Numbered from the stretch's first letter, positions 1 through 9,435 are shown. The stretch: DNA of 64,000 nt from Acidimicrobiales bacterium (GCA_030830565.1 JAURMR010000041.1:176051-240050); one strand, 5' to 3'. The notes: a model not told the origin generated them from the letters alone. Made by a program: numbers and translations.

Positions 1-2
1 TT

Positions 3-584
3 GTTACAAAACGCCGCATGGTTCGTGCGTTCGAGTCGCGTTCAGTTCCATCGGATGTTCTTGACCGGGTGCTCGATCTTGCGCGTCGAGTTCCTGCCGC
101 GGGTAATACGCAAGGTCTTGATCTCGTTGTCCTTGAAGGCGTGCAGACGCAGCGCTATTGGGACGCAACGCTGACCGCTGAACGGCGCGCGTCATTCCCG
201 TGGCCGCGACTTCTAGATGCGCCGGTATTGCTTATTCCTGTGTCGTGGCCGTCGGCGTATGTCGAGCGCTATAGCGAAGCCGATAAAGCACGGACAGGAC
301 TCGGTGACGGTGAATCATCGTGGGACGTGCCGTATTGGTATGTCGACACAGCATTCGCTGCGATGGTCGCGATGCTGGCTGCGGTTGACGAAGGACTTGG
401 TGCGTTGTTTTTTGGTCAGTTCGAACACGAAGCTGCAGTGAAGCTTGCATTGGGGATTCCCGAGGATCGTCGCCCTGTGGGGACGATTGCGCTTGGGTAT
501 GCCGCTGACGAGCAGAGGCCGAGCGCGTCATCGAAACGGCCGCGTCGGCCGTTCGACGAGGTTGTGCATCGCGGCGGCTGGTAA
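3..584 (+). CDS. Nitroreductase family protein (5' end outside window)
   Basis: Probable FMN-dependent NAD(P)H oxidoreductase of the nitroreductase family; the substrate cannot be read from sequence. About 193 residues are visible. The frame stays open to the window edge, and the residues before the first in-window ATG (position 18) read VTKRR, matching the usual family opening in which an R-R motif precedes MVRAF, so the true start lies upstream. The segment R-R-V-P-A-A-G-N-T-Q is the typical phosphate/FMN-binding start of the family. The C-terminal GTIALGYA is the usual last core strand, followed by a basic tail. The stop directly abuts the stop of the next, convergent gene. Family assignment is fairly sure; specific function is not. 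Confidence 0.75.
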   Translation, partial: VTKRRMVRAFESRSVPSDVLDRVLDLARRVPAAGNTQGLDLVVLEGVQTQRYWDATLTAERRASFPWPRLLDAPVLLIPVSWPSAYVERYSEADKARTGLGDGESSWDVPYWYVDTAFAAMVAMLAAVDEGLGALFFGQFEHEAAVKLALGIPEDRRPVGTIALGYAADEQRPSASSKRPRRPFDEVVHRGGW

Positions 585-2570
585 CTAACCGAGCGCGCGC
601 AGTCGGTCGTTCAGTTCTTCGACAGTTGACGCAGGCGCAGCACACATCATTTGGCGACAGATATAGGCCCGACCCTCGCCGCCTGACTCGGTGCGGCCTT
701 CCCAGAGCGGTGAGGAGCCCGGGGTTCCCCATGTGAGAACGCTTCGAGGCAGCCAGCGTTGCTGAACGTCGGCAAGGAGGTCGGGGCGATCGCCCGAAAT
801 GACAATTTCGTCAACGCCGAGAACACGAAGTTCGGCGGCAAGAAGGAGGTGGCCAAAACCAAGCGGGAGGCGTGCGGCTGCTTCAGCGAGACGATCGACA
901 ATGGCGGTGGCGAATTCTCGGTGTCGGTCATTGCCGGTGATCGCGGAAAGCCGGAGAAGTCCAACGGCGGCGAGGCTGTTGGCGCACGCCGTTGCGTTGT
1001 CCATGAATTCTTTGGGACGGGCGACGAGTTGATCGCCGTCGCTCCCATTGGTGAAAACACCGATGTCTTCAGGGTCGGCGAACAAATCCAGGAGCGCATC
1101 GGCGGTGGTTGCCGCTTCGTCGAGCCAACGTGGATCGCCGGTTGCTTCATGTACTCGAACGAAGGCGTCGACAAGCGCTCCGTAGTCGGCGCTAAAGGCC
1201 AGGACGCGCGCTTCGCCCTGCCATGAGCGCATCCATCGTCCGTTCACCCGCAAGTTGTCGCATAAGAAATTGGCATTTGTGACTGCGGCGTCGAGCCACT
1301 CGGTAGTGCCGGTTGCAGCTGCGGCCTCGGCGATGGTGGAAAGCATGAGTGCGTTCCATTCAGTGAGGACCTTGTCGTCGAGTCCCGGTCGAATGCGTGT
1401 GTTGCGCTCATTGAGCAGTGCTCGACGCCCGCGCTCTACATCATCCGGGCGGGCGAGGTCGCCGCGCACGACGCGCTCAAGAATGTTTGTGTGTTCCCAA
1501 TTGCCGTGTTCGGTCACTCCGAACCATTCGATGACAGCGTCAGCATCGGCACCACAGATAGTGCGAACTTCATCAAGTGACCAGACGTAGAACTTCCCTT
1601 CGACCCCCTCAGAGTCGGCATCCTCGGCAGAGAAGAAGCCACCGAGCCGATGGCGGAGATCGTGCAGGACATAGTCGATGGTCTCGTCGAGCGTTTGGCG
1701 ATAGCGCTGTTCGCCAGTGAGCTGCCATGCGTGCAGATAGACGCGAGCCAGCAACGCCTGGTCATAGAGCATTTTTTCGAAGTGGGGGATGAGCCAGCGG
1801 CGGTCGGTGGCATAGCGCGCGAATCCACCAGCGAGGTGGTCGTAGATGCCGCCAGCAGCCATCGCGTCGAGTGAAAGGAGTGCAGCATCGAGTGCTGTGG
1901 TGTCGCCGGTGCGGGCGTAGTGACGCAACAGCGCATCGATCGCAAATGTTTGCGGGAACTTCGGTGCGCCGCCAAAGCCGCCATCGGTTACGTCGATCTG
2001 GCCAATGAGCGCAGAAGTTGCTGCGGCAAACAGCTCGTCGTCTGGTTCCCGCGTAGGTTGGGGGAGTTGCACGCCCTCGTCAATTGCTTCAGTGATCGCC
2101 GTTGCTTGTTCAATGAGATCATTGCGACGTGTGCGCCATAACTCATTGATTCGTTCGCAAAGTTCGGCGAAACCGAGATGTCCGCCACGAGTGGTTTTCG
2201 GAAAATACGTGCCCGCGAAGAACGGTTTGCCGTCGGGAAGGCAGAATACGGTCATCGGCCAGCCGCCATGTCCGTTCATGGCCTGGACGGCATCCATATA
2301 GACCGCATCGACATCGGGTCGTTCTTCGCGGTCGACTTTCACGTTCACAAACAGACGATTCATCAGTTCGCCTGTGGCTTCGTCCTCAAAGGATTCGTGA
2401 GCCATGACGTGGCACCAATGGCACGCGGAATACCCGACGGAAATAAGGACGGGAACATCGCGGCGCTTGGCTTCTGCCAGCGCTTCTGGTCCCCAGGGCC
2501 ACCAATCCACCGGGTTGTCAGCGTGTTGACGAAGGTACGGACTGGTTTCATTGGCGAGGCGATTTGTCAC
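585..2570 (-). CDS. Thioredoxin-domain protein, YyaL/SPATA20 (DUF255) family
   Basis: A 661-residue cytosolic protein of the YyaL/spermatogenesis-associated protein 20 family. The N-terminal about 170 residues form a thioredoxin-like domain with the family opening [21 protein letters not shown] and the CxxC motif in [14 protein letters not shown]. The rest resembles the alpha/alpha-barrel of N-acylglucosamine 2-epimerase-like proteins ([23 protein letters not shown]). The biochemical role of the family is not settled. Length is normal for the family. The start is GTG at 2570-2568, with a TACCCT box 7 nt upstream, so the mRNA is probably leaderless. It is divergent from the aldo/keto reductase gene and convergent, end to end, with the nitroreductase gene. 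Confidence 0.9.
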   Translation of the reverse strand: MTNRLANETSPYLRQHADNPVDWWPWGPEALAEAKRRDVPVLISVGYSACHWCHVMAHESFEDEATGELMNRLFVNVKVDREERPDVDAVYMDAVQAMNGHGGWPMTVFCLPDGKPFFAGTYFPKTTRGGHLGFAELCERINELWRTRRNDLIEQATAITEAIDEGVQLPQPTREPDDELFAAATSALIGQIDVTDGGFGGAPKFPQTFAIDALLRHYARTGDTTALDAALLSLDAMAAGGIYDHLAGGFARYATDRRWLIPHFEKMLYDQALLARVYLHAWQLTGEQRYRQTLDETIDYVLHDLRHRLGGFFSAEDADSEGVEGKFYVWSLDEVRTICGADADAVIEWFGVTEHGNWEHTNILERVVRGDLARPDDVERGRRALLNERNTRIRPGLDDKVLTEWNALMLSTIAEAAAATGTTEWLDAAVTNANFLCDNLRVNGRWMRSWQGEARVLAFSADYGALVDAFVRVHEATGDPRWLDEAATTADALLDLFADPEDIGVFTNGSDGDQLVARPKEFMDNATACANSLAAVGLLRLSAITGNDRHREFATAIVDRLAEAAARLPLGFGHLLLAAELRVLGVDEIVISGDRPDLLADVQQRWLPRSVLTWGTPGSSPLWEGRTESGGEGRAYICRQMMCAAPASTVEELNDRLRALG

Positions 2571-2577
2571 GGGCGGG

Positions 2578-2583
2578 AGGGTA
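2578..2583 (-). promoter_or_regulatory. -10 box TACCCT for the YyaL-family gene
   Basis: On the minus strand TACCCT ends 7 nt before the GTG start at 2570, placing the transcription start at or next to the start codon. There is no Shine-Dalgarno sequence in the gap. Inferred from position and similarity to the other boxes in the window. Confidence 0.5.
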
Positions 2584-2598
2584 TCGGTGATGAGGTCC

Positions 2599-2604
2599 TA
2601 CGAT
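2599..2604 (+). promoter_or_regulatory. -10 box TACGAT for the aldo/keto reductase gene
   Basis: TACGAT is followed by exactly 6 nt and then ATG at 2611, the spacing expected for a leaderless mRNA. It also argues for the 2611 start over an upstream in-frame ATG at 2551. Confidence 0.5.
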
Positions 2605-2610
2605 GCGGTC

Positions 2611-3438
2611 ATGTCGCAGATCCCACGCATCGAATTCAACGACGGCAATTCCATCCCTCAGATCGGTTTCGGCGTTTTTCAGATTCCGGCAGAGGAAGCC
2701 GAACAACTCGTCGGGCAGGCGATCGAAGTGGGTTACCGCCACATCGATACCGCCTGGGGCTACTTCAACGAAGAAGGTGTCGGCGCTGCGGTGAACAATT
2801 GTGGCCTTCCGCGAGAGGACATCTTCGTCACCACGAAGGTCTGGAACAGTTCGCAGGGACGTGCCCTGTCGACCGAATCGCTTGAGCGTTCACTTGAGAC
2901 TCTTGGTTTCGATTACCTCGACCTTTTGCTGATCCATTGGCCTGCACCAGCAAACGACCTCTATGTCGAAACCTGGGAAACGTTCATCGAACTCCGAGAG
3001 AGCGGACGAATTCGTTCCATCGGCGTCTCAAACTTCGAGCCAGAACATCTGCACCGAATCATCGAAGCAACGGGAGTTGTGCCGGCGCTCAATCAGATAG
3101 AGCTACATCCGTTCTTCCAGCAGAAACTGCTTCGTGATTTCCACGATCTCCACGGAATCGTTACTGAAGCTTGGGGTCCCATTGCTCGCGGCGCCGTGGA
3201 CAACGACCCACTCCTCGTCGTTCTGGCCAATTCCTATGGTCGCAGTCCTGCACAGATCGCGTTGCGCTGGGAGATCCAGCACGGGATCGTGACCATTCCG
3301 AAATCGGCAACTCCGTCTCGAATCGCCTCGAATTTTGATGTCTTTGATTTCGAAATCACTGCCGACGATATGGCGATGATCGATGCGCTCGATCGCGAAG
3401 ACGGACGTTTCGGTCCACTGCCTTCAGCAATGAACTGA
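2611..3438 (+). CDS. Aldo/keto reductase (2,5-diketo-D-gluconate reductase type)
   Basis: NADPH-dependent carbonyl reductase of the aldo/keto reductase superfamily, 275 residues, cytosolic; natural substrate unknown. The catalytic tetrad can be placed: Asp and Tyr in HIDTAWGYFNE, Lys in VTTKVW, His in LLIHWP. SIGVSNF and the late IPKSATPSRI segment (adenosine 2'-phosphate binding) are also typical. The frame is open to ATG 2551, but MSQIPRIEFNDG at 2611 is the normal family N-terminus and has a TACGAT box 6 nt upstream, so 2611 is chosen. The gene is divergent from the YyaL-family gene and convergent with the DJ-1 gene, whose stop lies 1 nt beyond. Confidence 0.9.
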   Translation: MSQIPRIEFNDGNSIPQIGFGVFQIPAEEAEQLVGQAIEVGYRHIDTAWGYFNEEGVGAAVNNCGLPREDIFVTTKVWNSSQGRALSTESLERSLETLGFDYLDLLLIHWPAPANDLYVETWETFIELRESGRIRSIGVSNFEPEHLHRIIEATGVVPALNQIELHPFFQQKLLRDFHDLHGIVTEAWGPIARGAVDNDPLLVVLANSYGRSPAQIALRWEIQHGIVTIPKSATPSRIASNFDVFDFEITADDMAMIDALDREDGRFGPLPSAMN

Positions 3439-3439
3439 T

Positions 3440-4024
3440 CTACGACTTCGGCGGATATTCCATTCGTAGCGAGGCGCGAGTAGCAGCCTCATCGCCGAAA
3501 AATCGCTTCACGAGGTGAAGTCCGATATCGAGTCCGCTCGTCACGCCTGCACCTGTGATGAGATCTCCATCATCGACGACACGTTCGTCAACAAACGTTG
3601 CTCCTGTCGCGATGAGGTCATCACGAGCTGCGGTATGCGTTGTTGCTTGGCGAGAGCCGATGACACCGGCATGGGCAAGCAGGAGTGCGCCGGTGCAGAC
3701 GCTCACCATTGTCGAGCCCCTTTCGGCTGCTTCGCGCAGTAGCGGTAGCCATTCACCTCGTTCGACCTCGCCCCAGGTGCCGATCGTGTCTCTTGCGGCC
3801 CAACCTCCTCCAGGGACGATCACGACATCAGCGCTTCCTGCCTCAAAGACGCCGTCGGGAACGACGCGCATGCCGAACGAGCACGTGACGATTGTGGTTT
3901 CGTCTCGGGTTCGCAGCCGGACTTCGGCATCAGATCCTGAGCGAGATGCGGCGCGGAGCACTTCCATCGGCCCGACAAAGTCGAGCTCGTCGACTCCGTC
4001 ATAGAGCACGATGTCGAAACGCAT
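3440..4024 (-). CDS. DJ-1/PfpI family protein (class I glutamine amidotransferase-like)
   Basis: A 194-residue protein of the DJ-1/PfpI superfamily. The nucleophile-elbow cysteine is in SVCTGALLLAHAG, and the following TTHTAARDDL is typical of the isocyanide hydratase/transcription-regulator-like branch (AraC-type GATase domain without the HTH). FVGPMEVL near the N-terminus is the usual conserved acidic segment. Hydrolase, glyoxalase or chaperone roles are all known in the family and cannot be separated here. Its ATG overlaps the crotonase stop by 1 nt (TGATG), so the two are probably co-translated. Confidence 0.85.
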   Translation of the reverse strand: MRFDIVLYDGVDELDFVGPMEVLRAASRSGSDAEVRLRTRDETTIVTCSFGMRVVPDGVFEAGSADVVIVPGGGWAARDTIGTWGEVERGEWLPLLREAAERGSTMVSVCTGALLLAHAGVIGSRQATTHTAARDDLIATGATFVDERVVDDGDLITGAGVTSGLDIGLHLVKRFFGDEAATRASLRMEYPPKS

Positions 4025-4842
4025 CAGTGGCCCTGAAAGTTCGGGGTGCGCTTTTCGGCGAAGGCCTTCATGCCTTCTTTGGCGTCAGCGGAGCGCATGA
4101 CCGGTGAAACGAATCCAATTTCGATTGGCTGTGCCTCTGCTTCTGGGAGCCAACCGGTAGCGATGACCGAAGCCTTGGCAGCTTTCACTGCAAGCGGACC
4201 ATTGGCACAAATCACGTCGGCGATTTCACGTGCTTTCGCCATGCCTTCGCCGCTCGGAGCAATGTGGCTCACGAGTCCCCAGCGCAATGCCTCGTCGGCA
4301 TCCAGCACACGACCAGTGATGAGCATGTCCATCGCGACGGCGTAGGGAATCTGTCGCTTGAGGCGCATTGTTGATCCGGCGCCAGCGATGAGTCCACGCT
4401 TGACCTCAGGTACGCCAAACGTTGCATGCGCTTCAGCGATACGAATGTCAGTGGCTTGAAGCATTTCGCAACCACCACCCATGCATTGACCGTTCACCAC
4501 AGCGATGATTGGCTTCGTGCACCAATGGGTGAGAAGGAGTCCTTTACCGACGACGCCCGGGTCGTCTTTCAGGCGATCTTGAATTCGCTTGGCTTCTTCG
4601 GTGACTTCGCCGGACATCCATCCGTCGTTGAGGTCGCCACCTGCGCAATACGCGACGTCACCTGCGCCAGTCAGAATGACGCAGCGGATGGAGTCATCGG
4701 AATCAGCGAGATCCCACGCATCGGCGAACCGAACGAGCATGTCCGGTACGAGGGCGTTGCGGCGGTGCGGCCGGTTCATCGTGAGGATCAGCACTGAACC
4801 TTCACGCTCAACGAGAAGGCTTGGTCCATCGGTTTCGGTCAT
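4024..4842 (-). CDS. Enoyl-CoA hydratase/isomerase (crotonase) family protein
   Basis: Crotonase-fold acyl-CoA enzyme, 272 residues. Family marks are NRPHRRNAL near residue 25, the oxyanion-hole segments CAGGDL and GQCMGGGCEM, and the catalytic-loop FGVPEVKRGL carrying one Glu. Reaction and substrate are not certain. It is not a convincing MenB despite the neighbouring menaquinone genes, because it lacks the MenB-type SGGDQ segment. An upstream ATG exists at 4944, but ATG 4842 has a good ribosome-binding site (AAAGGGG, 5-6 nt upstream) and begins the family-typical MTETDGP start. It is probably transcribed with menE upstream and the DJ-1 gene downstream. Confidence 0.85.
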   Translation of the reverse strand: MTETDGPSLLVEREGSVLILTMNRPHRRNALVPDMLVRFADAWDLADSDDSIRCVILTGAGDVAYCAGGDLNDGWMSGEVTEEAKRIQDRLKDDPGVVGKGLLLTHWCTKPIIAVVNGQCMGGGCEMLQATDIRIAEAHATFGVPEVKRGLIAGAGSTMRLKRQIPYAVAMDMLITGRVLDADEALRWGLVSHIAPSGEGMAKAREIADVICANGPLAVKAAKASVIATGWLPEAEAQPIEIGFVSPVMRSADAKEGMKAFAEKRTPNFQGH

Positions 4843-4867
4843 AGTTTCCCCTTTGGTGCGAGTGGTG

Positions 4868-5968
4868 TCACAAAGAACGGCGTTCGACTTTTCCGAGTGT
4901 CGTGCGCGGAAGGGCATCAACAACTTCGATGCGTCGAGGCGCACAGTAGGCCGGAAGCGTCTGCTTCACGTGCTCACGGAGGTCATCGAGGGTAGGTGGT
5001 GCCGACGGATCGGCGGCAACGACGATTGCCGTCACAACCTGACCCCATTCGTCGTCGGGCCTTCCGATGATGGCAACTTCGTTGACTGAGCTCAACGCCG
5101 CAATTGATTCCTCGACCGGCGCGGGCCAGATCTTTTCTCCACCGGAAATGATGAGGTCGCCTCGACGGCCATGCACGATGAGTCGACCATCGATGAGTTC
5201 GCCGGCGTCATTTGTCGGAAACCAACCCTCGGCGTTTCGTGGATCTGTTCCGTCTCGGTAGCAACGCAGCAACATGTCACCGCGTATCTGGATCTCGCCG
5301 TCGAGGATCCGAAGTTCAACGCCGGGAAGCATCTCGCCATCAAACACCACTGCACTGCCAGTTTCGGTCATTCCGTAGCTCGCCCGGCAGTTGGCTGGCA
5401 GGTGTTCCGGAGTGGCTTGTCCGCCAACGATGATCCGATGAAAAAGTTGCGGATCGATACGAGCAAGTGTCGTCGGCACGAGTGAAGTGAGCGTTGCGCC
5501 CTCTCGGGCTGCGGTTTCGACGGAAGCGGCGTCGAAACGATCATGGACAATCAGTGGGATCTCGAACGTGCGGGCTCGAACCACGATGGCCAGCCCAGCG
5601 ATATGGGTGAGCGGCAGACAGCACAACCATTGATCGGTTGAAGCATTGACTCCGAGAGCACTCGAGGTGGATCGGGCAGATGCTTCGAGTGACGAGTGTG
5701 TGTGCACGACTCCCTTCGGTGTGCCTGTGCTGCCTGAGGTGGCAATGACGAGTGCATCCCCAGAATCGACGAGGCGACCTTTGAGTCGATGTTCGGAGTC
5801 ATCGGCATCAATGAGACGTGTCGGGGCGAGGGCGGAGAGAAGTTCCTGGCGGGCGGAGTCAGGGAGTCTGGGATCGAGGGGCATGGCGGCGTCGCCGCGC
5901 TCCCAGACCTTCGAAAGGGTCTCAACGAAGCGCTGTCCGGTTTGGGCGATCGCTACCAGTTCCTGCAT
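4868..5968 (-). CDS. menE: o-Succinylbenzoate-CoA ligase
   Basis: ANL-superfamily adenylate-forming enzyme that activates o-succinylbenzoate with ATP and CoA in menaquinone synthesis. About 366 residues, the short form usual for actinobacterial MenE. Visible motifs are the P-loop TSGSTGTPKGVVHTH, the A5-like SYGMTETGSAVVF, the hinge HGRRGDLIISGGEKIWP and the catalytic Lys in TTLGKVERR near the end. The N-terminus (MQELVAIAQTG..., then DPRLP) fits the family. The 5968 start is chosen over 6019 because a TAGCCT box lies 8 nt before it and the longer version would push into the menA promoter region. Context (menA, menH, menD, menF, menG next door) supports MenE over a generic acyl-CoA ligase. 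Confidence 0.85.
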   Translation of the reverse strand: MQELVAIAQTGQRFVETLSKVWERGDAAMPLDPRLPDSARQELLSALAPTRLIDADDSEHRLKGRLVDSGDALVIATSGSTGTPKGVVHTHSSLEASARSTSSALGVNASTDQWLCCLPLTHIAGLAIVVRARTFEIPLIVHDRFDAASVETAAREGATLTSLVPTTLARIDPQLFHRIIVGGQATPEHLPANCRASYGMTETGSAVVFDGEMLPGVELRILDGEIQIRGDMLLRCYRDGTDPRNAEGWFPTNDAGELIDGRLIVHGRRGDLIISGGEKIWPAPVEESIAALSSVNEVAIIGRPDDEWGQVVTAIVVAADPSAPPTLDDLREHVKQTLPAYCAPRRIEVVDALPRTTLGKVERRSL

Positions 5969-5976
5969 CGGGGATG

Positions 5977-5982
5977 AGGCTA
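5977..5982 (-). promoter_or_regulatory. -10 box TAGCCT for menE
   Basis: Minus-strand TAGCCT ends 8 nt before the menE ATG at 5968. No ribosome-binding site lies in between, which fits a leaderless mRNA. Confidence 0.45.
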
Positions 5983-6030
5983 GGCCCAAGATTCGGCGGG
6001 TTCGGGTTCCACCGGCCACACTTGCCGCCT

Positions 6031-6921
6031 ATGAAGGACTGGATTGCTGGAGCCCGACCCCGAACCCTGCCTGCGGCGCTGGTGCCCGTGCTTGTCGGAA
6101 CCGCTGCGGCGGCTGGCATGAATGGCGACACCAATGCACTGAAGGGCCTCATTGTTTGGAAATTCGTTGCCGCTCTTGTGGTGTCGCTGGCTCTGCAGGT
6201 TGGTGTGAATTACGCGAACGATTACTCCGACGGCATCCGGGGTACTGATGCAGACCGAGTTGGGCCGATGCGTCTCACCGGATCGGGTCGTAAAAAGCCG
6301 AGTTCGGTCAAGCGCGCTGCGTTCCTTTCTTTCGGTGTTGCTGCAGTCGCTGGTCTCGGGCTGGCCGCCACGACGACTTGGTGGCTCATCGCCGTTGGCT
6401 TTGTGGCGATCGCTGCTGCGTGGTTTTACACCGGCGGTCCTCGCCCATACGGTTATGCCGGACTTGGTGAAGTGTTTGTCTTCGTGTTCTTCGGTGTTGT
6501 CGCAACCACCGGCTCTGCATTCGTTCAGATCGAGCGGTTTACGCCACTGACGGTGTTGGTCTCGATCCCTGTTGGCCTTTTTGCGACTGCACTTCTTGTC
6601 GTGAACAACCTTCGCGATATTCCAGGAGATACCGAGTCGGGCAAGCGTACGCTTGCAGTGCGACTTGGGGACAAGCGCACGCGAATTTTCTACATCGTGC
6701 TGGTCGTATTTCCATTCATCACGGTGCCGCTGTTGAGTGGACTGTCCCAGCGTCCTGCGGGTGCGCTTTCAATGTTTGCGATCCTCATTGCCCGCAAACC
6801 AGTGCAGCGAGTGATCGAAGGTGCGAAGGGTCCGGCGTTGATTCCAGTTCTTGGGGCGACGGGAAAAGTCCAGTTGGCGTTCGGCGTTCTGATCTCCGTC
6901 GGCCTGTTTATCGGGGGCTAA
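6031..6921 (+). CDS. menA: 1,4-Dihydroxy-2-naphthoate polyprenyltransferase
   Basis: Integral membrane UbiA-family prenyltransferase that attaches the polyprenyl chain to 1,4-dihydroxy-2-naphthoate, giving demethylmenaquinone. 296 residues. The N-terminus WIAGARPRTLPAALVPV is the classic MenA opening. The first Asp-rich Mg-diphosphate motif is NDYSDGIRGTDADR and the second lies in NNLRDIPGDTESGKRTL. Hydrophobic stretches account for about 8 membrane spans. The frame is open to 5818, but ATG 6031 matches family starts and leaves room for the divergent menE promoter. Ends flush against the convergent menH. Confidence 0.93.
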   Translation: MKDWIAGARPRTLPAALVPVLVGTAAAAGMNGDTNALKGLIVWKFVAALVVSLALQVGVNYANDYSDGIRGTDADRVGPMRLTGSGRKKPSSVKRAAFLSFGVAAVAGLGLAATTTWWLIAVGFVAIAAAWFYTGGPRPYGYAGLGEVFVFVFFGVVATTGSAFVQIERFTPLTVLVSIPVGLFATALLVVNNLRDIPGDTESGKRTLAVRLGDKRTRIFYIVLVVFPFITVPLLSGLSQRPAGALSMFAILIARKPVQRVIEGAKGPALIPVLGATGKVQLAFGVLISVGLFIGG

Positions 6922-7692
6922 TCACGAAGTTGTCGCAAGCCATTCGCTGATGGCAGTGGCCGTCGTGAATGGCTGTTCCAGTTGGGCGCTGTGCCCCGCA
7001 TGCTGAATCGCTTGAAAGGTCGCGTTGCTGCCGATCGATTCGACAATGCGGTGGCCGATCTGGATGAACTTGGCATCGTTTGCTCCAGCAATGCTGAGTA
7101 CTGGCATGGAGAGCTCAGACAGTCGATCCCAAAGTGGTTCCTGCGTACCCGTTCCGCTCAATCGCAAACTTGACGACAAACCACGCGCTGAGTTTTGGGC
7201 CCGCACGTTGCGAAACGATTGCTCTGGGGAGAGCGATGCAAACAGTGGTTGTGAAAGCCACTCTTCAAGAAACGGGTCGACGCCGATCTTTTCGATATGG
7301 AGAGCGAGGGCGTCATCATCAATCTTTCGCTGCGATCGTTCCTCGACCGTGTCGATTCCTCCCGTGGCGCCGATGAGGACGAGTCGGTGGACGAGTTCCG
7401 GGTGCATGAGCGCGAGATGGAGGGCGACGCGTCCGCCCAATGAATAGCCAATGACGATGCTTGGCTCAATCGCCGAAGCAAGAAGAGTCGCCGTTTCGGG
7501 CAGGTTCGCTTGCACTTCGCCCGAACCTCCGTGGCCCGGTAGATCGAACGCCACCACTGGGTGGGTCCGAGCAAGTTCTGTCCCAAACGGACCCCAGCAC
7601 TCGGCGGTCTGAGTGAATCCGTGGAGAAGAACGATTGGGGCGGCGGTGGTGCTCGTTCCGATTCGGAGAGAAGCGAGCGCTTGGGAAGTCAC
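6922..7692 (-). CDS. menH: Alpha/beta hydrolase, probable MenH (SHCHC synthase)
   Basis: Alpha/beta-hydrolase of 256 residues, probably 2-succinyl-6-hydroxy-2,4-cyclohexadiene-1-carboxylate synthase, which eliminates pyruvate from the MenD product. The oxyanion HGF is in VLLHGFTQTAECW, the nucleophile in IGYSLGGRVALHLAL (Ser), the acid in AGANDAKF and the His in HAGHSAQLEQP. DLPGHGGS is shared with MenH proteins. Because this fold is common, the MenH call rests largely on position between menA and menD. GTG start at 7692 with a TACGCT box 6 nt upstream; divergent from menD. Confidence 0.8.
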   Translation of the reverse strand: MTSQALASLRIGTSTTAAPIVLLHGFTQTAECWGPFGTELARTHPVVAFDLPGHGGSGEVQANLPETATLLASAIEPSIVIGYSLGGRVALHLALMHPELVHRLVLIGATGGIDTVEERSQRKIDDDALALHIEKIGVDPFLEEWLSQPLFASLSPEQSFRNVRAQNSARGLSSSLRLSGTGTQEPLWDRLSELSMPVLSIAGANDAKFIQIGHRIVESIGSNATFQAIQHAGHSAQLEQPFTTATAISEWLATTS

Positions 7693-7698
7693 CCGCCC

Positions 7699-7704
7699 AG
7701 CGTA
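7699..7704 (-). promoter_or_regulatory. -10 box TACGCT for menH
   Basis: Minus-strand TACGCT sits exactly 6 nt before the GTG start of menH at 7692, with no ribosome-binding site. Predicted leaderless promoter. Confidence 0.55.
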
Positions 7705-7725
7705 GAGGCGGGCCGGCGCGGACCG

Positions 7726-7731
7726 TAGGCT
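7726..7731 (+). promoter_or_regulatory. -10 box TAGGCT for menD
   Basis: TAGGCT is followed by 6 nt and then the menD ATG at 7738. Together with the menH box it makes a compact divergent promoter pair in a 45-nt intergenic gap, both predicted leaderless. Confidence 0.55.
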
Positions 7732-7737
7732 GCGGAC

Positions 7738-9435
7738 ATGACTGTCGAGGACAATGGCGTACTCAACGCAACGTTCTGCGCCACCCTCGTCGATGAATGG
7801 GCGCGCAGCGGACTGACCGATGCAGTTGTATGTCCTGGTTCGCGTTCGACACCGATGGCGGTGGCGCTAGCGGCTGATGGGCGTGTTCGTGTTCACGTGC
7901 ATCACGATGAACGATCTGGATCGTTCATGGCGCTCGGGCTCGCTCGTGCCACTGGCCGTGCTGTTGCTGTGCTTTCAACCAGCGGAACCGCCGCAGTGGA
8001 ATTTCACCCTGCAGTTGTCGAAGCTGATCTCGATCGGGTTCCGTTGCTCGTGCTCACAGCCGATCGGCCACCAAGGTTGCGCGGGATCGGTGCTCCGCAA
8101 ACGATTGATCAGGTCGATCTTTTTGGAACCGCTGTTCGCCTGTCGATCGATGCGCCGGTTCCGACACTTTCAGCAACCGCGACGTGGCGATCGCTAGCGA
8201 AACGCACTTGGTGGGCAACTTCAGGTGTCGACCCTGGCCCGGTGCATTGCAATCTTCCTTTCGACGAACCGCTCCTTGGCGTGCCAATGGCGCTACCGGC
8301 GCTCGACGATACCGAGCACGCAATCGTTGATCTCGGCGATCCATTTACTGATCCAGGTCCGTTGCCAGTGCGCGGGGTGATCATTGCCGGAAGCGGAATC
8401 GACGATGGCGAAGCGGTTTTGAAATTGGCCGAGGTCCTGAATTGGCCCGTACTTGCCGATCCGAGGAGTGGATGCAGGCGTTCACATCGTTGCGTCATTG
8501 CGCACGGCGACACTTTGGTGCGAACTGATGGCGCACAAGTTGATGTCGAAATGATTATTCGGTTTGGGGCGCTTCCCGCCTCGAAGATGGTTGGCGAGTG
8601 GGTGGCGCGAGCGTCAGTTCCACATGTTCACGTCGATCCAACCGCGGCGGTGAACGATCCCTCTCGCACCGTCACACATCGCATTCGCCAGTCAGCAGGC
8701 AACTATGCGCGTTCTGTCATTGAGTTGGTCGATGCTGAGACCGATTCGTCATGGGTTGACCGTTGGCGTCGTGCCGACGATGCAGTTGACAGTGCGCTTT
8801 CGGAGGCGCTGAGTGCGGCGGACTCAATAACCGAGCCCGGCGTTTCCCGGAATGTTGTTGCTGCGATGCCTGCGGGCGGAACCTTGGTTGTTTCGTCGTC
8901 CATGCCAATTCGAGATGTTGAGTGGTTTAGCGCCCGACGCGATGACCTCGAGGTACTTTCGAATCGCGGAGCGAATGGCATCGACGGTGTTGTGTCAACG
9001 GCTGTGGGTGTTGCTCTTGCCGGTGGTCCAACTGCGCTTCTGATCGGCGATGTCGCGTTTCTGCACGATACAAATGGACTGCTGGGTCTCGATGCTCGAG
9101 GTGTTGACCTATGCATCGTCGTTGTCGACAACGACGGAGGCGGAATCTTCTCGTTCCTTCCGCAAGCTGGAGCGCTTAAGCCAGAGCAATTCGAACAACT
9201 CTTCGGAACCCCACACGGTGTCGACTTGTCAATGCTTGCGCACGCTCACGGATTGCCCGTCTTAGAGGCAACCGACGATCTGACTGTCGGCCTCGCGGTG
9301 CAAGCATCACTTGCGACAGGCGGAGTTCACGTTGTCCTTGCGAAATCAAACCGCGTGAAAAATGTGGCCGTTCATGATGAGTTGCATCGGGTGGGTATCG
9401 CGGCGGCGGCAGCAGCTGGTTGGACTACGGCCTAA
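7738..9435 (+). CDS. menD: SEPHCHC synthase (menaquinone, ThDP-dependent)
   Basis: Thiamine-diphosphate enzyme joining isochorismate and 2-oxoglutarate to make 2-succinyl-5-enolpyruvyl-6-hydroxy-3-cyclohexene-1-carboxylate. 565 residues, normal length. The N-terminal PYR domain has VVCPGSRSTPMAVAL and the DERSGSFMALGLARATGRA segment with the catalytic Glu region. TSGTAAVEFHPAVVEAD is diagnostic of MenD. The C-terminal PP domain carries NRGANGIDGVVSTAVG and the ThDP-binding GDVAFLHDTNGLL ... VVDNDGGGIFSFLPQ. The 3' end overlaps the convergent menF by 11 nt. Confidence 0.96.
   Translation: MTVEDNGVLNATFCATLVDEWARSGLTDAVVCPGSRSTPMAVALAADGRVRVHVHHDERSGSFMALGLARATGRAVAVLSTSGTAAVEFHPAVVEADLDRVPLLVLTADRPPRLRGIGAPQTIDQVDLFGTAVRLSIDAPVPTLSATATWRSLAKRTWWATSGVDPGPVHCNLPFDEPLLGVPMALPALDDTEHAIVDLGDPFTDPGPLPVRGVIIAGSGIDDGEAVLKLAEVLNWPVLADPRSGCRRSHRCVIAHGDTLVRTDGAQVDVEMIIRFGALPASKMVGEWVARASVPHVHVDPTAAVNDPSRTVTHRIRQSAGNYARSVIELVDAETDSSWVDRWRRADDAVDSALSEALSAADSITEPGVSRNVVAAMPAGGTLVVSSSMPIRDVEWFSARRDDLEVLSNRGANGIDGVVSTAVGVALAGGPTALLIGDVAFLHDTNGLLGLDARGVDLCIVVVDNDGGGIFSFLPQAGALKPEQFEQLFGTPHGVDLSMLAHAHGLPVLEATDDLTVGLAVQASLATGGVHVVLAKSNRVKNVAVHDELHRVGIAAAAAAGWTTA

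Noticed and set aside
4024..4842. The crotonase as menB
   Set aside because: Position is suggestive, but the MenB-specific active-site segments are not present; called a generic crotonase.
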